Positions 1-7,191 are shown, counted from the first letter of the stretch. The stretch: 7,831 nt of DNA from Stenotrophomonas_A sp036403795 (GCA_036403795.1 DASWQJ010000068.1:1-7831); one strand, 5' to 3'. Made by a program: numbers and translations. Notes: generated from the letters alone by a model not told the origin.

Positions 1-312
1 GCGTTGCTCAACCACATCGTGGACATCGCCGGGGTGGGCAGCCGCCGCGCCGACATCAGTTCCACCTTCGTGCAGCCCTTCCTGTCGCGGGCTTTTCCCG
101 GCGGCCGCACGCTCAGCTTCAATATCGAATCCACCTACGACTGGGAGGCGAGTCAATGGACAGTGCCGCTCAATATCGGGTATTCGAAAGTCACCAAGCT
201 GGGCAGCCAGATGATCAGCTACCAGGGCGGCGTGCGCGCCTATCTGGACAAGCCGGACGGCGGCCCGGATTGGGGGCTGCGCTTCACGGTGACGTTGCTG
301 TTTCCCGAGTGA
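1..312 (+). CDS. Outer-membrane 'transporter'-like protein (phenol-degradation MetA-type family), 3' end
   Basis: The reading frame is open from the first base of the window and ends at TGA 310-312, so only the last 103 or so residues are seen and the start lies upstream. The fragment alternates polar and hydrophobic residues as in beta strands, and includes STYDWEASQWTVPLNIGYSK and a final strand ending GGPDWGLRFTVTLLFPE. From memory this resembles the C-terminus of proteins annotated as 'transporter' or MetA-pathway phenol-degradation-like outer-membrane beta-barrels, which are common in Xanthomonadales and usually have 250-300 residues. The C-terminal hydrophobic/aromatic strand fits a barrel inserted in the outer membrane. 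The substrate is unknown and the family call is recollection, not a search result. A short protein follows 73 bp downstream on the same strand. Confidence 0.6.
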   Translation, partial: ALLNHIVDIAGVGSRRADISSTFVQPFLSRAFPGGRTLSFNIESTYDWEASQWTVPLNIGYSKVTKLGSQMISYQGGVRAYLDKPDGGPDWGLRFTVTLLFPE

Positions 313-385
313 GCGGTCGGTAGCGGCCGACTTGCATCGCGTCACCCCCGCCAGAGGCCGCGCGGCGCGCCTCGAAGGAATGCAC

Positions 386-484
386 ATGCGAAGCGCACGT
401 TGTGTCTACGCCCGGTTGCCGCTGGCACTGGCCCTGGGGTTGGCCTGGATGTGGGGGATGATCGGCTTGTTACGCGCGAGCTGA
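386..484 (+). CDS. Small single-helix membrane protein (32 aa), hypothetical
   Basis: This short frame starts at ATG 386 with AAGGA at 375-379 six bases upstream, and ends at TGA 482-484. An in-frame ATG at 380 abuts the AAGGA and is less likely. The product has a basic N-terminus (MRSARCVYAR) followed by a hydrophobic stretch, LPLALALGLAWMWGMIGLL, then RAS. That matches one inner-membrane helix with the N-terminus in the cytoplasm by the positive-inside rule. It lies 73 bp after the outer-membrane gene on the same strand and just before a strong hairpin, so it may be the last gene of that transcript. I do not recognise the family and assign no function. A chance open frame cannot be excluded at this length, but the ribosome binding site, helix and terminator-like hairpin together argue for a real gene. 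Confidence 0.45.
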   Translation: MRSARCVYARLPLALALGLAWMWGMIGLLRAS

Positions 485-519
485 GCGCCAAGGATCCATG
501 TTGCTCAAGTCGAATACCG

Positions 520-552
520 CTGCCCTGCGCCGGGATCACCGGCGCAGGGCAG
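520..552. terminator. Strong hairpin between convergent genes, putative bidirectional terminator
   Basis: A perfect 14-bp stem (CTGCCCTGCGCCGG at 520-533 against its complement at 539-552) closes a 5-base loop, GATCA. It lies 18 bp beyond the stop of the minus-strand receptor and 35 bp beyond the stop of the plus-strand small protein, where a shared terminator is expected. Neither side has a good T tract, so it could instead be an mRNA 3'-end stabilising hairpin or depend on other termination factors. Confidence 0.6.
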
Positions 553-570
553 GGCAGCAACGCGAGTGGC

Positions 571-2712
571 TCAGAAACGCCAGTCGAAGCTCACCGTGTA
601 GCTACGCGGTGCGCCGTAGTAGCCGGCGTAGCGCAGCGTATTGATGTACTTCTCATCGGTGATGTTGCGCACGTTGAAGCGCAGGCTGGCATTGGGCAGG
701 AAGTCCCAGGCCACGAAGCCGTTGAGCACCGCATAACTGCCTTGGCGCACCGCAAACCCGCTGGTCTCCACATTGGAGATGTCGCTTTGCCAACGCCCGC
801 CGATGCCGAATGACAGCGCCTCGTAGCCCGGCAAGCGTGCACTGAGCAGCAGGTTGGCGGTACGCCGCGGCACCCAGCGATAGGTATCGTCGCCGTCCTC
901 ACCGGTCAGCTTCAGCGCGGTGTAGCCGAACACCAGGTCGAGGTGATCGTTGAGCTTGCCGGTGACCTCGAACTCCACGCCCTTGGACTCCACGTCCACG
1001 CCTTCGTAGTAGTACTGGCCGTGCTCGTTGTAGCCGGCGCCGGTCGCGAGGCCCTGCTGCTCGGCCTTGAACACCGCCAGCGTGGTGAGCAAGCGCTTGT
1101 CGAGCCAATCGGCCTTCACGCCTACCTCGTAGTTGCTGCCCTTGGTCGGGTCGAGGTAACGATCGTTGACGTCGGTCTGGTCCTGCGGCTGGTAGATGTC
1201 CGAGTAGCTCACATAGCCCAGCACGTGCTCGTTGAAATCGAACGTCAGGCCGGCATAGGGGCTGGTCTTGCTCTCGGTCTGGTCGAAGGTGACGCCGTAG
1301 TTGGCGCCATCACGGTGATAGTTGGCGTAGTTGACGCCCACGATGGCCTTGAGCTGCTCGGTGAGCGAAATGCGCGTCGCACCGAACACGCGCTTGAGGC
1401 GCTGGTTCAACGTGCCGTAGGTCGAGAGCTCACCCCAGACCGGCTCGGGGATGGCATCACCGCCCCACGGGAAGCCCGGCATCGGCAAGTAGCCGCACAC
1501 CGCATCGCCGCACATCGCCTGCGCGTACTCGCGATTGACGTTTTCGCTGCGGCCATAGCTGGCGCCGAACATCACTTCCTGCTCGCGACCGAACAGATCG
1601 AAGCGGCCATCGATCGTGGCCTCGCCCAGGTGAGCGGTGGTCTGGTCCGGGCCGCCCCACGGGTAGCCGTACAAGCCAAGATTGGTGCCCGGCTCCAGGC
1701 CCGTGCCGGCATTATCGATGGCGTAGAACAGCAGGGTGTCGTTGTCGGTGCGGCGGTAGTTGTAGGACACCTTGAGCTGCCAGTCCGCGGCCAGCTGGTG
1801 GCTGTATTCCACAAAGCCGGTCTGGGTCTTGGTGTCCCACATCGTCCAGTCTTGCGTAGTGGATGCGCTGCGCGGCCAGTCGGCCTGCGTGCCATCGCTG
1901 TACATGAAAGTCAGCGCGCCCCACATGTTGCCGTCGGTTTGGGTCTTCTGCCACGAATAGCCTGCCGTCAGCGTGCCGTTCTCGCCAATCTGGCCATCCA
2001 CCACGCCGTAGAAGAAGTCGCGCTGGTCGTCCTTGTCGCGCAGCCAGGAATCGCCGTCTTCATGGGCGGCCACGACGCGGCCGGCCCAGCGGCCGTCGTC
2101 GGTGAGCGGCGTCGAATAGTCGGCCTCGACACGCTTCGTACCCCAGGTGCCGTAGCTCACGCCCACCACGCCCTGCGCGTCGTTGGTGGGGCGCTTGCGT
2201 ACGTAGTTGATCGTGCCGGCGGCGTTGCCCACGCCGGTCAACAGGCCGTTCGCGCCACGGATCACTTCGAGCTTTTCATAACCGAAGGTGTCGGTCGCGC
2301 TGGTTGCCACGCCCCAGCCATTGGGCAGGCCCACGCCGTCGATCTGCGTGTTCTGGATGTCGAAGCCGCGCGCGGTGTAGGTGGTGCGGTTGGTCTCCCA
2401 TTCTTCCACCTGGATGCCGGTGGCCATGCGCAGTGCCTCGTTGACGCTGGTGGCGCCAAACTGCTGCATCTGCTCGCGGGTGACTTCGCTGATCGACTGC
2501 GGGGTTTCCTTGATCGGCAAATCGAGGTTGGTCGCGCCGTTGCTCACGCGCTCGGCGCGCTGGGCGACCACGCGCACCTGGTCCAGATTGGTGGCCTGCA
2601 GATCGGCAGGCGACGCGGCGTCGTCGGCCTGGGCGTGGAGGGCGGCCAACAGGCCCAAGGCAAGCAAAGAGACGCGCGGCAGACCGAAGCGGCGGCCAGA
2701 AACAGTCGACAT
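571..2712 (-). CDS. TonB-dependent siderophore receptor (FhuE/FpvA-like)
   Basis: This encodes a 713-residue outer-membrane receptor that would import a ferric siderophore using energy from TonB-ExbB-ExbD. The chosen ATG at 2712 gives a classic signal peptide (basic N-terminus, hydrophobic core, predicted cleavage after HAQA at about residue 29). A GTG at 2751 would add 13 residues ahead of it and is rejected. A TonB-box-like stretch, LDQVRVVAQ, lies at about 43-51. The plug domain spans about 60-175 with typical siderophore-receptor motifs: KETPQSISEVTREQM, YTARGF, QIDGV, EVIRGANGLLTG and GNAAGTINYVRKRP. The rest is the 22-strand barrel, ending in the C-terminal signature SYTVSFDWRF. Length matches the family. 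An extracellular-loop region carries a CGDAVC pair that could form a disulfide. A Fur-like box lies over the presumed promoter. The ferric-siderophore class is firm; the exact ligand is unknown, and FhuE/FpvA likeness (hydroxamate type) is from motif memory. Confidence 0.93.
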   Translation of the reverse strand: MSTVSGRRFGLPRVSLLALGLLAALHAQADDAASPADLQATNLDQVRVVAQRAERVSNGATNLDLPIKETPQSISEVTREQMQQFGATSVNEALRMATGIQVEEWETNRTTYTARGFDIQNTQIDGVGLPNGWGVATSATDTFGYEKLEVIRGANGLLTGVGNAAGTINYVRKRPTNDAQGVVGVSYGTWGTKRVEADYSTPLTDDGRWAGRVVAAHEDGDSWLRDKDDQRDFFYGVVDGQIGENGTLTAGYSWQKTQTDGNMWGALTFMYSDGTQADWPRSASTTQDWTMWDTKTQTGFVEYSHQLAADWQLKVSYNYRRTDNDTLLFYAIDNAGTGLEPGTNLGLYGYPWGGPDQTTAHLGEATIDGRFDLFGREQEVMFGASYGRSENVNREYAQAMCGDAVCGYLPMPGFPWGGDAIPEPVWGELSTYGTLNQRLKRVFGATRISLTEQLKAIVGVNYANYHRDGANYGVTFDQTESKTSPYAGLTFDFNEHVLGYVSYSDIYQPQDQTDVNDRYLDPTKGSNYEVGVKADWLDKRLLTTLAVFKAEQQGLATGAGYNEHGQYYYEGVDVESKGVEFEVTGKLNDHLDLVFGYTALKLTGEDGDDTYRWVPRRTANLLLSARLPGYEALSFGIGGRWQSDISNVETSGFAVRQGSYAVLNGFVAWDFLPNASLRFNVRNITDEKYINTLRYAGYYGAPRSYTVSFDWRF

Positions 2713-2772
2713 GTGGGGTGTCCGGATTTTGTGGGGCGCAGGACAGGGCACCAGCCCGCATCCAGCCCGGAC

Positions 2773-2801
2773 ATTCTACATGGGAATGGTTCTTATTGAC
2801 T
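2773..2801 (-). promoter_or_regulatory. Putative Fur box overlapping the siderophore-receptor promoter
   Basis: The plus-strand sequence TGGGAATGGTTCTTA at 2781-2795 resembles the 7-1-7 Fur consensus TGATAATNATTATCA (9 of 14 defined positions by my count) and the common variant TGAGAATGATTCTCA more closely. On the receptor's strand a TAGAAT -10-like hexamer lies at 2778-2773, about 60 bp before the ATG at 2712, and no good -35 is visible. Fur bound with iron here would block transcription, giving the usual induction of a siderophore receptor under iron limitation. The -10 is a guess; the box is better supported because of the gene it precedes. Confidence 0.6.
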
Positions 2802-2810
2802 ATTACCCCG

Positions 2811-2990
2811 AAAACGGGGTCAGGTTCACTTCCGCCGGTGCTTCCAGCCGGTCCCAGGTGGCTCACTTGCGCACCGGTCGGCGGGAAGGCGATCAACCCG
2901 AGGCCTGCGTGCTGCCATCGATCCCGCGCGGCGGATCCAAAAAATTCCGGCGTGATCCTCTAGCCTAGAAAGTGAACCTGACCCCGTTCT
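2811..2990. repeat. Inverted repeat pair A (REPIN/MITE-like element, about 180 bp)
   Basis: The left arm at 2811-2833 reads forward, with AACGGGGTCAGGTTCACTT inside it. The right arm at 2968-2990 is its reverse complement, with one change at its outer end. The interior of about 134 bp is unrelated to the interiors of the other two pairs. Its left part can fold: 2829-2841 matches the complement of 2871-2888 apart from a 5-base bulge. The outer edge of the left arm also forms a small CCCCG-AAAA-CGGGG hairpin at 2806-2819. It lies in the divergent interval between the siderophore receptor and the AraC gene, five bases beyond the region with the Fur-like box. No open frame of note lies inside. 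Confidence 0.85.
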
Positions 2991-3134
2991 GACGCTCGGC
3001 AGTCCCCACCGCCTGCGCGTCATCCCGTGGCCATTACGCCGCGGCAGCGTAGTCAGTCGTCGCGTGATCGGCTACGTAAAGTCAGCCAAAGGAAACGGCC
3101 TTGGGTTACCTCCGTTTCATGGCCACGACGTGAG

Positions 3135-3140
3135 TACAAT
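3135..3140 (+). promoter_or_regulatory. Possible -10 hexamer for the AraC-family gene
   Basis: TACAAT at 3135-3140 lies 49 bp before the ATG at 3190, a plausible distance for a transcript start. No convincing -35 is found 16-18 bp upstream (CCGTTT at best), so an activator-dependent promoter or a chance match are both possible. The rest of 2991-3189 shows no open frame or other structure I can support. Confidence 0.25.
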
Positions 3141-3189
3141 CCGCGGTCCAGCGCGCACCTGCCGCGGCCACATTCGAAATCCTATTGCC

Positions 3190-4128
3190 ATGGTTCGCCT
3201 GGTTTTTTCCGACTTCGATGAGTACGTCGAGGCAATGCCGACGATCGACGGCCAGATCTGCGTGACCGCCCGCTCGCAGGGCGGCTGGTCGCTCGATACG
3301 CTGGACCTGGAGGGAATCGTCGTGATGCAGGGTGAAAGTGGCGCGCCGGGCATCTTCCAAGGAGCGAAGCAACCCACCTGTTTCTGCGTCTACGCGCCGC
3401 TTCCCGGGTTCGAAAACCGTCTCAATGGCGAAGCCATCGGCCACCGGAAATTTGGCTGGCTGACCCCGGGTTCGGATGTGCAAGTACGCGCGCCCGCTCC
3501 CAGCAGTTTCATCGGGCTGGACATTGCTGAGTCGGCCTGGAGGCGCCATCTCGAAAGCGAAGGCAGTGCCCTGGCCATGTCGAGTTCGGCCAAGGTCGGT
3601 GGCGTGCCGACGGCGGACGGCCTCATCGCCACCGCAGCGCGCGCCCTGGCCCGGCAGGCCGAAGACCCGACCGCCTTTTCCACAGCGACTGCCCGCGACC
3701 ATCTGCGGACACAGTTGCTGCACGCGGTGATGGCCTCGCACGAGTCCAGTACGGCGAACGACGCGCGTGGAACGAGCCGGCCGGCATCGCGCAGGCGGGT
3801 GGTGCGTCGGGCGATCGAGCACATCGAGCACTGCCTGCAGACGGGCGAGCCACTAGCGGGATTACCGCGGGAAACCGGCGTTTCGCAGCGATCACTCAAC
3901 CGCGCCTTCAACGAGACGTTTGGCATGAGCGCGCAGTTGTATGCCGGGCTTGCTCGCCTCCACGCCATCCGCAAGCAGCTTCGATCGGCCCGGGCAGGCG
4001 AAACAGTGACCAGCGCTTGCACGCGCTACGGCGTCTGGGACGTGGGCCGCATGGCCGGGAAGTACCAGCGAACCTTCGGCGTGGCGCCATCCGAAGAGTT
4101 GAACCGCGCGGTGCATCGCCGGCGCTGA
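3190..4128 (+). CDS. AraC-family transcriptional regulator
   Basis: The product is a 312-residue DNA-binding regulator. The C-terminal part, about residues 203-305, has the two helix-turn-helix units of the AraC/XylS family: a first unit around LAGLPRETGVSQRSLNRAFNETFGMS and a second around TVTSACTRYGVWDVGRMAGKYQRTFGVAPSEEL, the latter corresponding to the conserved family signature. The N-terminal part, about 1-180, begins MVRLVFSDFDEYVEAM and resembles the ligand-sensing half of EutR-like AraC proteins rather than the cupin of AraC itself; this is from memory. ATG 3190 is chosen because the N-terminal domain starts there. A GTG at 3064 would add 42 residues with no domain character. No clear ribosome binding site precedes it. 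It is transcribed away from the siderophore receptor and 212 bp ahead of the chemoreceptor, so either could be a target. The inducer is unknown. Confidence 0.85.
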   Translation: MVRLVFSDFDEYVEAMPTIDGQICVTARSQGGWSLDTLDLEGIVVMQGESGAPGIFQGAKQPTCFCVYAPLPGFENRLNGEAIGHRKFGWLTPGSDVQVRAPAPSSFIGLDIAESAWRRHLESEGSALAMSSSAKVGGVPTADGLIATAARALARQAEDPTAFSTATARDHLRTQLLHAVMASHESSTANDARGTSRPASRRRVVRRAIEHIEHCLQTGEPLAGLPRETGVSQRSLNRAFNETFGMSAQLYAGLARLHAIRKQLRSARAGETVTSACTRYGVWDVGRMAGKYQRTFGVAPSEELNRAVHRRR

Positions 4129-4285
4129 CCGTCCGGATCGATCCGCGCTCAAGCAGGGCACCGATCGGCCGATATCCAGGCACGCACTGCCGGCGGGAAG
4201 CTTCCACCGCAGCGCGCCAGTTGCAGCCCACGCATGGAAGGTCTGTCCGGCTTTCCTTCGTGAGTCCCCAAGCTGTCTCGTGCCG

Positions 4286-4305
4286 CGTCGACCTTTTCGT
4301 CGACG
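4286..4305. other. Short hairpin upstream of the chemoreceptor gene
   Basis: CGTCGAC at 4286-4292 and its complement GTCGACG at 4299-4305 flank a 6-base CTTTTC loop. It lies 35 bp before the chemoreceptor ATG and 158 bp after the AraC stop. It could be an operator, an mRNA 5' structure, or a weak attenuator. There is no T tract after it, so I do not call it a terminator. The remainder of 4129-4340 shows no gene and no clear promoter. Confidence 0.35.
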
Positions 4306-4340
4306 TGGTTGACACCTTGTGGATGACGGAGGAAGACACG

Positions 4341-6215
4341 ATGATCAACACCCTTGCACCCAGCACCGCCGAGCGCGTCGGCACGGCCCAGGCGGCAGCG
4401 ACATGGCGAGCCAGGATCGGCCGCCTGTTTCCGGCGTATCGCCGGCGCACCGCCGCGGCAGCGCAAACACACCAAACGTTGAGCGAACTCAAGGCCCAGG
4501 TCCGGGCCTTGCATCGCGTCCAGGCCGTCATCGAGTTCGACCTGGACGGTACGATCCTCGACGCGAATGAAAACTTCCTGCAGGCGATGGGTTTCCGCCT
4601 GGAAGAGATACAGGGTCGCCACCATCGGATCTTTGTTGACTCGGCCTATGCCACGAGCGCCGAGTACCGCGAGTTCTGGGCCAAGCTCGGCAAAGGAGAG
4701 TTCGACGCCGGCCAGTACAAGCGACATGGCAAGGACGGTCGCGAGATCTGGATCCAGGCTTCCTACAATCCGGTGTTCGATTCTCTGGGTCGACCGTTCA
4801 AGGTGGTGAAGTTCGCCACTGACATCACCGCCCAAAAAATGCAGGCAGCGGATTTCGCCGGCCAATTGGCCGCGATCTCCAAGTCGCAAGCAGTGATCGA
4901 GTTCGACCTGGCCGGCCGCATTCTCTCGGCCAATGAAAACTTCCTCGCGGCACTGGGCTATACGCAGCAGGAATTGCAGGGCCGCCACCATTCCATGTTC
5001 ACTGCGCCGGCGTATCGCGACAGTGCCGAGTACCAGGCGTTCTGGGCCAAGCTGGGCCGCGGCGAATACGATGCCGGCCAGTATCTTCGCTACGGCAAGG
5101 AGGGGCGCGAGGTCTGGATCCAGGCCTCGTACAACCCGATCCGCGACATGGATGGGAAGCCTTTCAAGGTCGTCAAGTACGCCACCGACGTCACCGCGCA
5201 GGTGCGTGAGACACAGGCGCTGCAACGGGCGGTCGCGCAGACGCGCGAAGTCGTGGCCGCCGCACAGCGGGGCGACCTCAACTGCCGCATCGAAATGCAC
5301 GACAAGTCTGGCGCCATCGCCGAGCTGTGCGAGGGCATCAACTCGCTGGTGGACGGGATGTCGAGCGTCATCGGGCAGATCAAGAATGCCGCCGACACCA
5401 TCGATGTGGCGGCGCGTGAGATTGCCGCAGGCAATAGCGATCTGGCGCAACGTACCGAGCAGCAGACCGCATCGCTCGAGGAAACCGCTTCGTCGATGAC
5501 CGAGCTGACCAGCACCGTGCAGCAGACCGCCAGCAACGCGCGCCAGGCCAGCCAACTGGCCGTGGAGGCTTCGAGCGTGGCGTTGCGCGGCGGCCAGGTG
5601 ACGCAGGAAGTGGTGAGCACGATGTCCCTGATCAGCAGCGCATCGCGGCGCATCGGCGACATCATCGGGGTCATCGATGGGATCGCCTTCCAGACCAACA
5701 TCCTGGCGCTCAACGCGGCCGTCGAGGCAGCGCGGGCCGGCGACCAGGGTCGTGGCTTCGCAGTGGTGGCCAGCGAAGTGCGGACGTTGGCGCAGCGCTC
5801 GGCGCAAGCGGCGAAGGAAATCAAGCAACTGGTCGGCGATTCAGTCGAGAAAGTGGGGACAGGCACGCGGCTGGTGGAGGAGGCCGGACGCACGATGGAA
5901 GACATCGTCGGTAGCGTGAAGCGGGCGAGCGACCTCATCGCTGAAATCAGCGCCGCCGCGCAGGAACAGAGCCTGGGCATCGTGCAGGTCAATCAAGCGA
6001 TTACGCAGATGGACCAGAGCACCCAACAAAACGCCGCGCTCGTCGAAGAAGCGTCCGCGGCCGCAGCGAGCATGGAAGAGCAGGCCCACCAGCTAATGGA
6101 GACCGTGGCGGCGTTTCGCTTGAAAGAGACCTTGCCGATGTCCGCCCAGGTGACGACCGCGGCGCCGCCGCCCGTGGCCGGCCGGATTCGTCCCGTCTTG
6201 CGCACGGTCAACTAG
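4341..6215 (+). CDS. Soluble methyl-accepting chemotaxis protein with tandem PAS domains
   Basis: This 624-residue chemoreceptor starts at ATG 4341, preceded by a strong GGAGGA at 4328-4333. A longer in-frame extension back to 4017 overlaps the AraC gene and is rejected. Order: basic N-terminal segment (1-50), PAS1 (about 61-165), PAS2 (about 183-287), a HAMP-like linker (about 291-354, AAQRGDLNCRIEMHDKSG), then the MCP signalling domain (about 355-595). The hairpin tip that contacts CheA/CheW is unmistakable: IDGIAFQTNILALNAAVEAA and GRGFAVVASEVRTLAQRSAQ (445-490). Candidate methylation sites fitting the consensus are TASLEETASS (376-385) and AALVEEASAA (565-574). No transmembrane segment is seen, so it should act in the cytoplasm, sensing an internal or redox signal as in Aer- or BdlA-type receptors. 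There is no C-terminal NWETF-like pentapeptide; it ends PVLRTVN. No other che gene is in the window. PAS cofactor and output pathway are unknown. Confidence 0.93.
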   Translation: MINTLAPSTAERVGTAQAAATWRARIGRLFPAYRRRTAAAAQTHQTLSELKAQVRALHRVQAVIEFDLDGTILDANENFLQAMGFRLEEIQGRHHRIFVDSAYATSAEYREFWAKLGKGEFDAGQYKRHGKDGREIWIQASYNPVFDSLGRPFKVVKFATDITAQKMQAADFAGQLAAISKSQAVIEFDLAGRILSANENFLAALGYTQQELQGRHHSMFTAPAYRDSAEYQAFWAKLGRGEYDAGQYLRYGKEGREVWIQASYNPIRDMDGKPFKVVKYATDVTAQVRETQALQRAVAQTREVVAAAQRGDLNCRIEMHDKSGAIAELCEGINSLVDGMSSVIGQIKNAADTIDVAAREIAAGNSDLAQRTEQQTASLEETASSMTELTSTVQQTASNARQASQLAVEASSVALRGGQVTQEVVSTMSLISSASRRIGDIIGVIDGIAFQTNILALNAAVEAARAGDQGRGFAVVASEVRTLAQRSAQAAKEIKQLVGDSVEKVGTGTRLVEEAGRTMEDIVGSVKRASDLIAEISAAAQEQSLGIVQVNQAITQMDQSTQQNAALVEEASAAAASMEEQAHQLMETVAAFRLKETLPMSAQVTTAAPPPVAGRIRPVLRTVN

Positions 6216-6264
6216 CCTCGGCAGTCCCGGCCCGCCAGAAGCGCGCGAGCCGGGCCACCGACCG

Positions 6265-6280
6265 AAAACGGGGTCAGGTT
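6265..6280 (+). repeat. Truncated copy of the ACGGGGTCAGGTT repeat
   Basis: AAAACGGGGTCAGGTT is identical to the outer 16 bases of the full arms and then diverges (GAGTC instead of CACTT). It is in the same orientation as, and exactly 22 bp before, the left arm of pair B. It looks like a partial duplication of that arm or the remnant of an older element. It begins 49 bp after the chemoreceptor stop. Confidence 0.8.
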
Positions 6281-6286
6281 GAGTCG

Positions 6287-6469
6287 ATAACGGGGTCAGG
6301 TTCACTTCCTGCCACGTGACTCGTCGCACTCCCAGTGGCGGCGAGCCTGCAGTGCCCTCGCGGGAGCGAAGGCATCCGGCGCTCTCGGTCCCGGCGATGG
6401 CCTTGGGTGCGGGGCTCACCGGCGCAATGGCTAGCCCGAAGTCCCGGAAAGTGAACCTGACCCCGTTTT
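6287..6469. repeat. Inverted repeat pair B (REPIN/MITE-like element, about 183 bp)
   Basis: The left arm at 6287-6309 carries the full AACGGGGTCAGGTTCACTT, and the right arm at 6446-6469 is its reverse complement. The interior of about 136 bp shares no visible sequence with pairs A or C. The element fills most of the convergent gap between the chemoreceptor and the GST-like gene and overlaps the latter: its right arm encodes eight residues near that protein's C-terminus, and its interior supplies the stop codon. Confidence 0.85.
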
Positions 6470-7105
6470 CTCCAGGAAGACCCCAAGCTGCGCGGCGAAG
6501 GCGCGTTGGTAGGCGGGGCGCGCCTTGCCGCGGTCGAGATACGCGGCCAGGTTGGGGGTTTCCTGCAGCATGCCCGAGCTCTCCAGCCGCAGCAGGACCA
6601 TCACCATCAGCAGGTCGCCGGCGCTGAAGGCACCGTCGAGCCAGTCAGCGGTGCCCAAATGAGCGGACAGTTGGCGCAGCCGAAGGCGAATGCGCGCCTC
6701 CATGATCGGTAGGCGTTGCTCGAACCAGGGTTCCTTGCGCTCCACCAGCACGGTCATCTCGCGCTCGACGACGAGTGGCTCGATCGTGGCGAGTGCGGCG
6801 AACATCCACGTGATCGCCCGGGCGCGCGCATGCGGCTCGGCAGGCAGAAGACCCGGATGCGTCTCCGCCAGGCGCAGCACGATCGAGCCGGACTCGAACA
6901 GGCACCGGTCGCCTTCCTCGTAGGTGGGAATCTGTCCAAACGGGTGCAAGGCCAGGTGTGCAGGCTTCTTCAGCGCGGCAAAGGAGACGAGTCGGACGTG
7001 ATAAGGCTGTCCCACTTCCTCAAGCGCCCAGCGCACACGCATGTCGCGTGCGAGCCCCTTGCCGCGATCGGGCGAACTTTCAAACGCAGTAATGGTCGGA
7101 ATCAT
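6431..7105 (-). CDS. Glutathione S-transferase family protein with repeat-derived C-terminus
   Basis: The product has 224 residues, near the usual GST length. The N-terminal thioredoxin-like domain (about 1-84) begins MIPTITAFESSPDRGKGLAR and contains the cis-proline motif GQIPTYEEGD (57-66) and the ESGSIVLRLAE segment (71-81), whose Glu-Ser pair is the usual gamma-glutamyl contact of glutathione. The all-helical C-terminal domain (about 93-210) has the N-capping-box-like stretch FSAGDLLM (160-167). It probably conjugates or reduces electrophilic compounds with glutathione in the cytosol; substrate unknown. ATG 7105 is chosen because the thioredoxin fold starts there and GGAG lies 9 bases upstream; a frame extending to 7294 reads through a repeat. 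Residues 213-220 (KTGSGSLS) are encoded exactly by the right arm of repeat pair B, and the last four (GTSG) plus stop by its interior, so the original C-terminus has been replaced or extended. Confidence 0.88.
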   Translation of the reverse strand: MIPTITAFESSPDRGKGLARDMRVRWALEEVGQPYHVRLVSFAALKKPAHLALHPFGQIPTYEEGDRCLFESGSIVLRLAETHPGLLPAEPHARARAITWMFAALATIEPLVVEREMTVLVERKEPWFEQRLPIMEARIRLRLRQLSAHLGTADWLDGAFSAGDLLMVMVLLRLESSGMLQETPNLAAYLDRGKARPAYQRAFAAQLGVFLEKTGSGSLSGTSG

Positions 7106-7191
7106 CGGCTCTTGCTCCGGTTGCGTGGATGCCGCGCGTGCGGCTTTCAGAGGTTCGACGAATGACCGACCCTCCACTCGACACCGTGCGT

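Noticed and set aside
943..2799. Long open frame (618 codons) on the plus strand opposite the siderophore receptor
   Set aside because: It is the antisense shadow of a clearly coding receptor in GC-rich DNA; its translation has low-complexity Val/Ala/Gly/His composition and no recognisable motif.
4309..4314. Perfect TTGACA as a -35 for the chemoreceptor gene
   Set aside because: A -10 at normal spacing would fall at about 4332, in the ribosome binding site region, where the sequence is GAAGAC; too close to the ATG.
4149..5828. Long open frame (559 codons) on the minus strand opposite the chemoreceptor
   Set aside because: Antisense shadow of the PAS-MCP gene, rich in Arg, Leu, Asp and His with no domain signature.
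2995..6228. Shared CTCGGCAGTCCC next to pair A (2995-3006) and after the chemoreceptor stop (6217-6228)
   Set aside because: Only 12 bases, flanks differ, and it does not sit at the same position relative to the elements; likely chance.
6226..6256. Hairpin after the chemoreceptor stop as a terminator
   Set aside because: Two competing 6-bp stems with large loops and no T tract; too weak to call.
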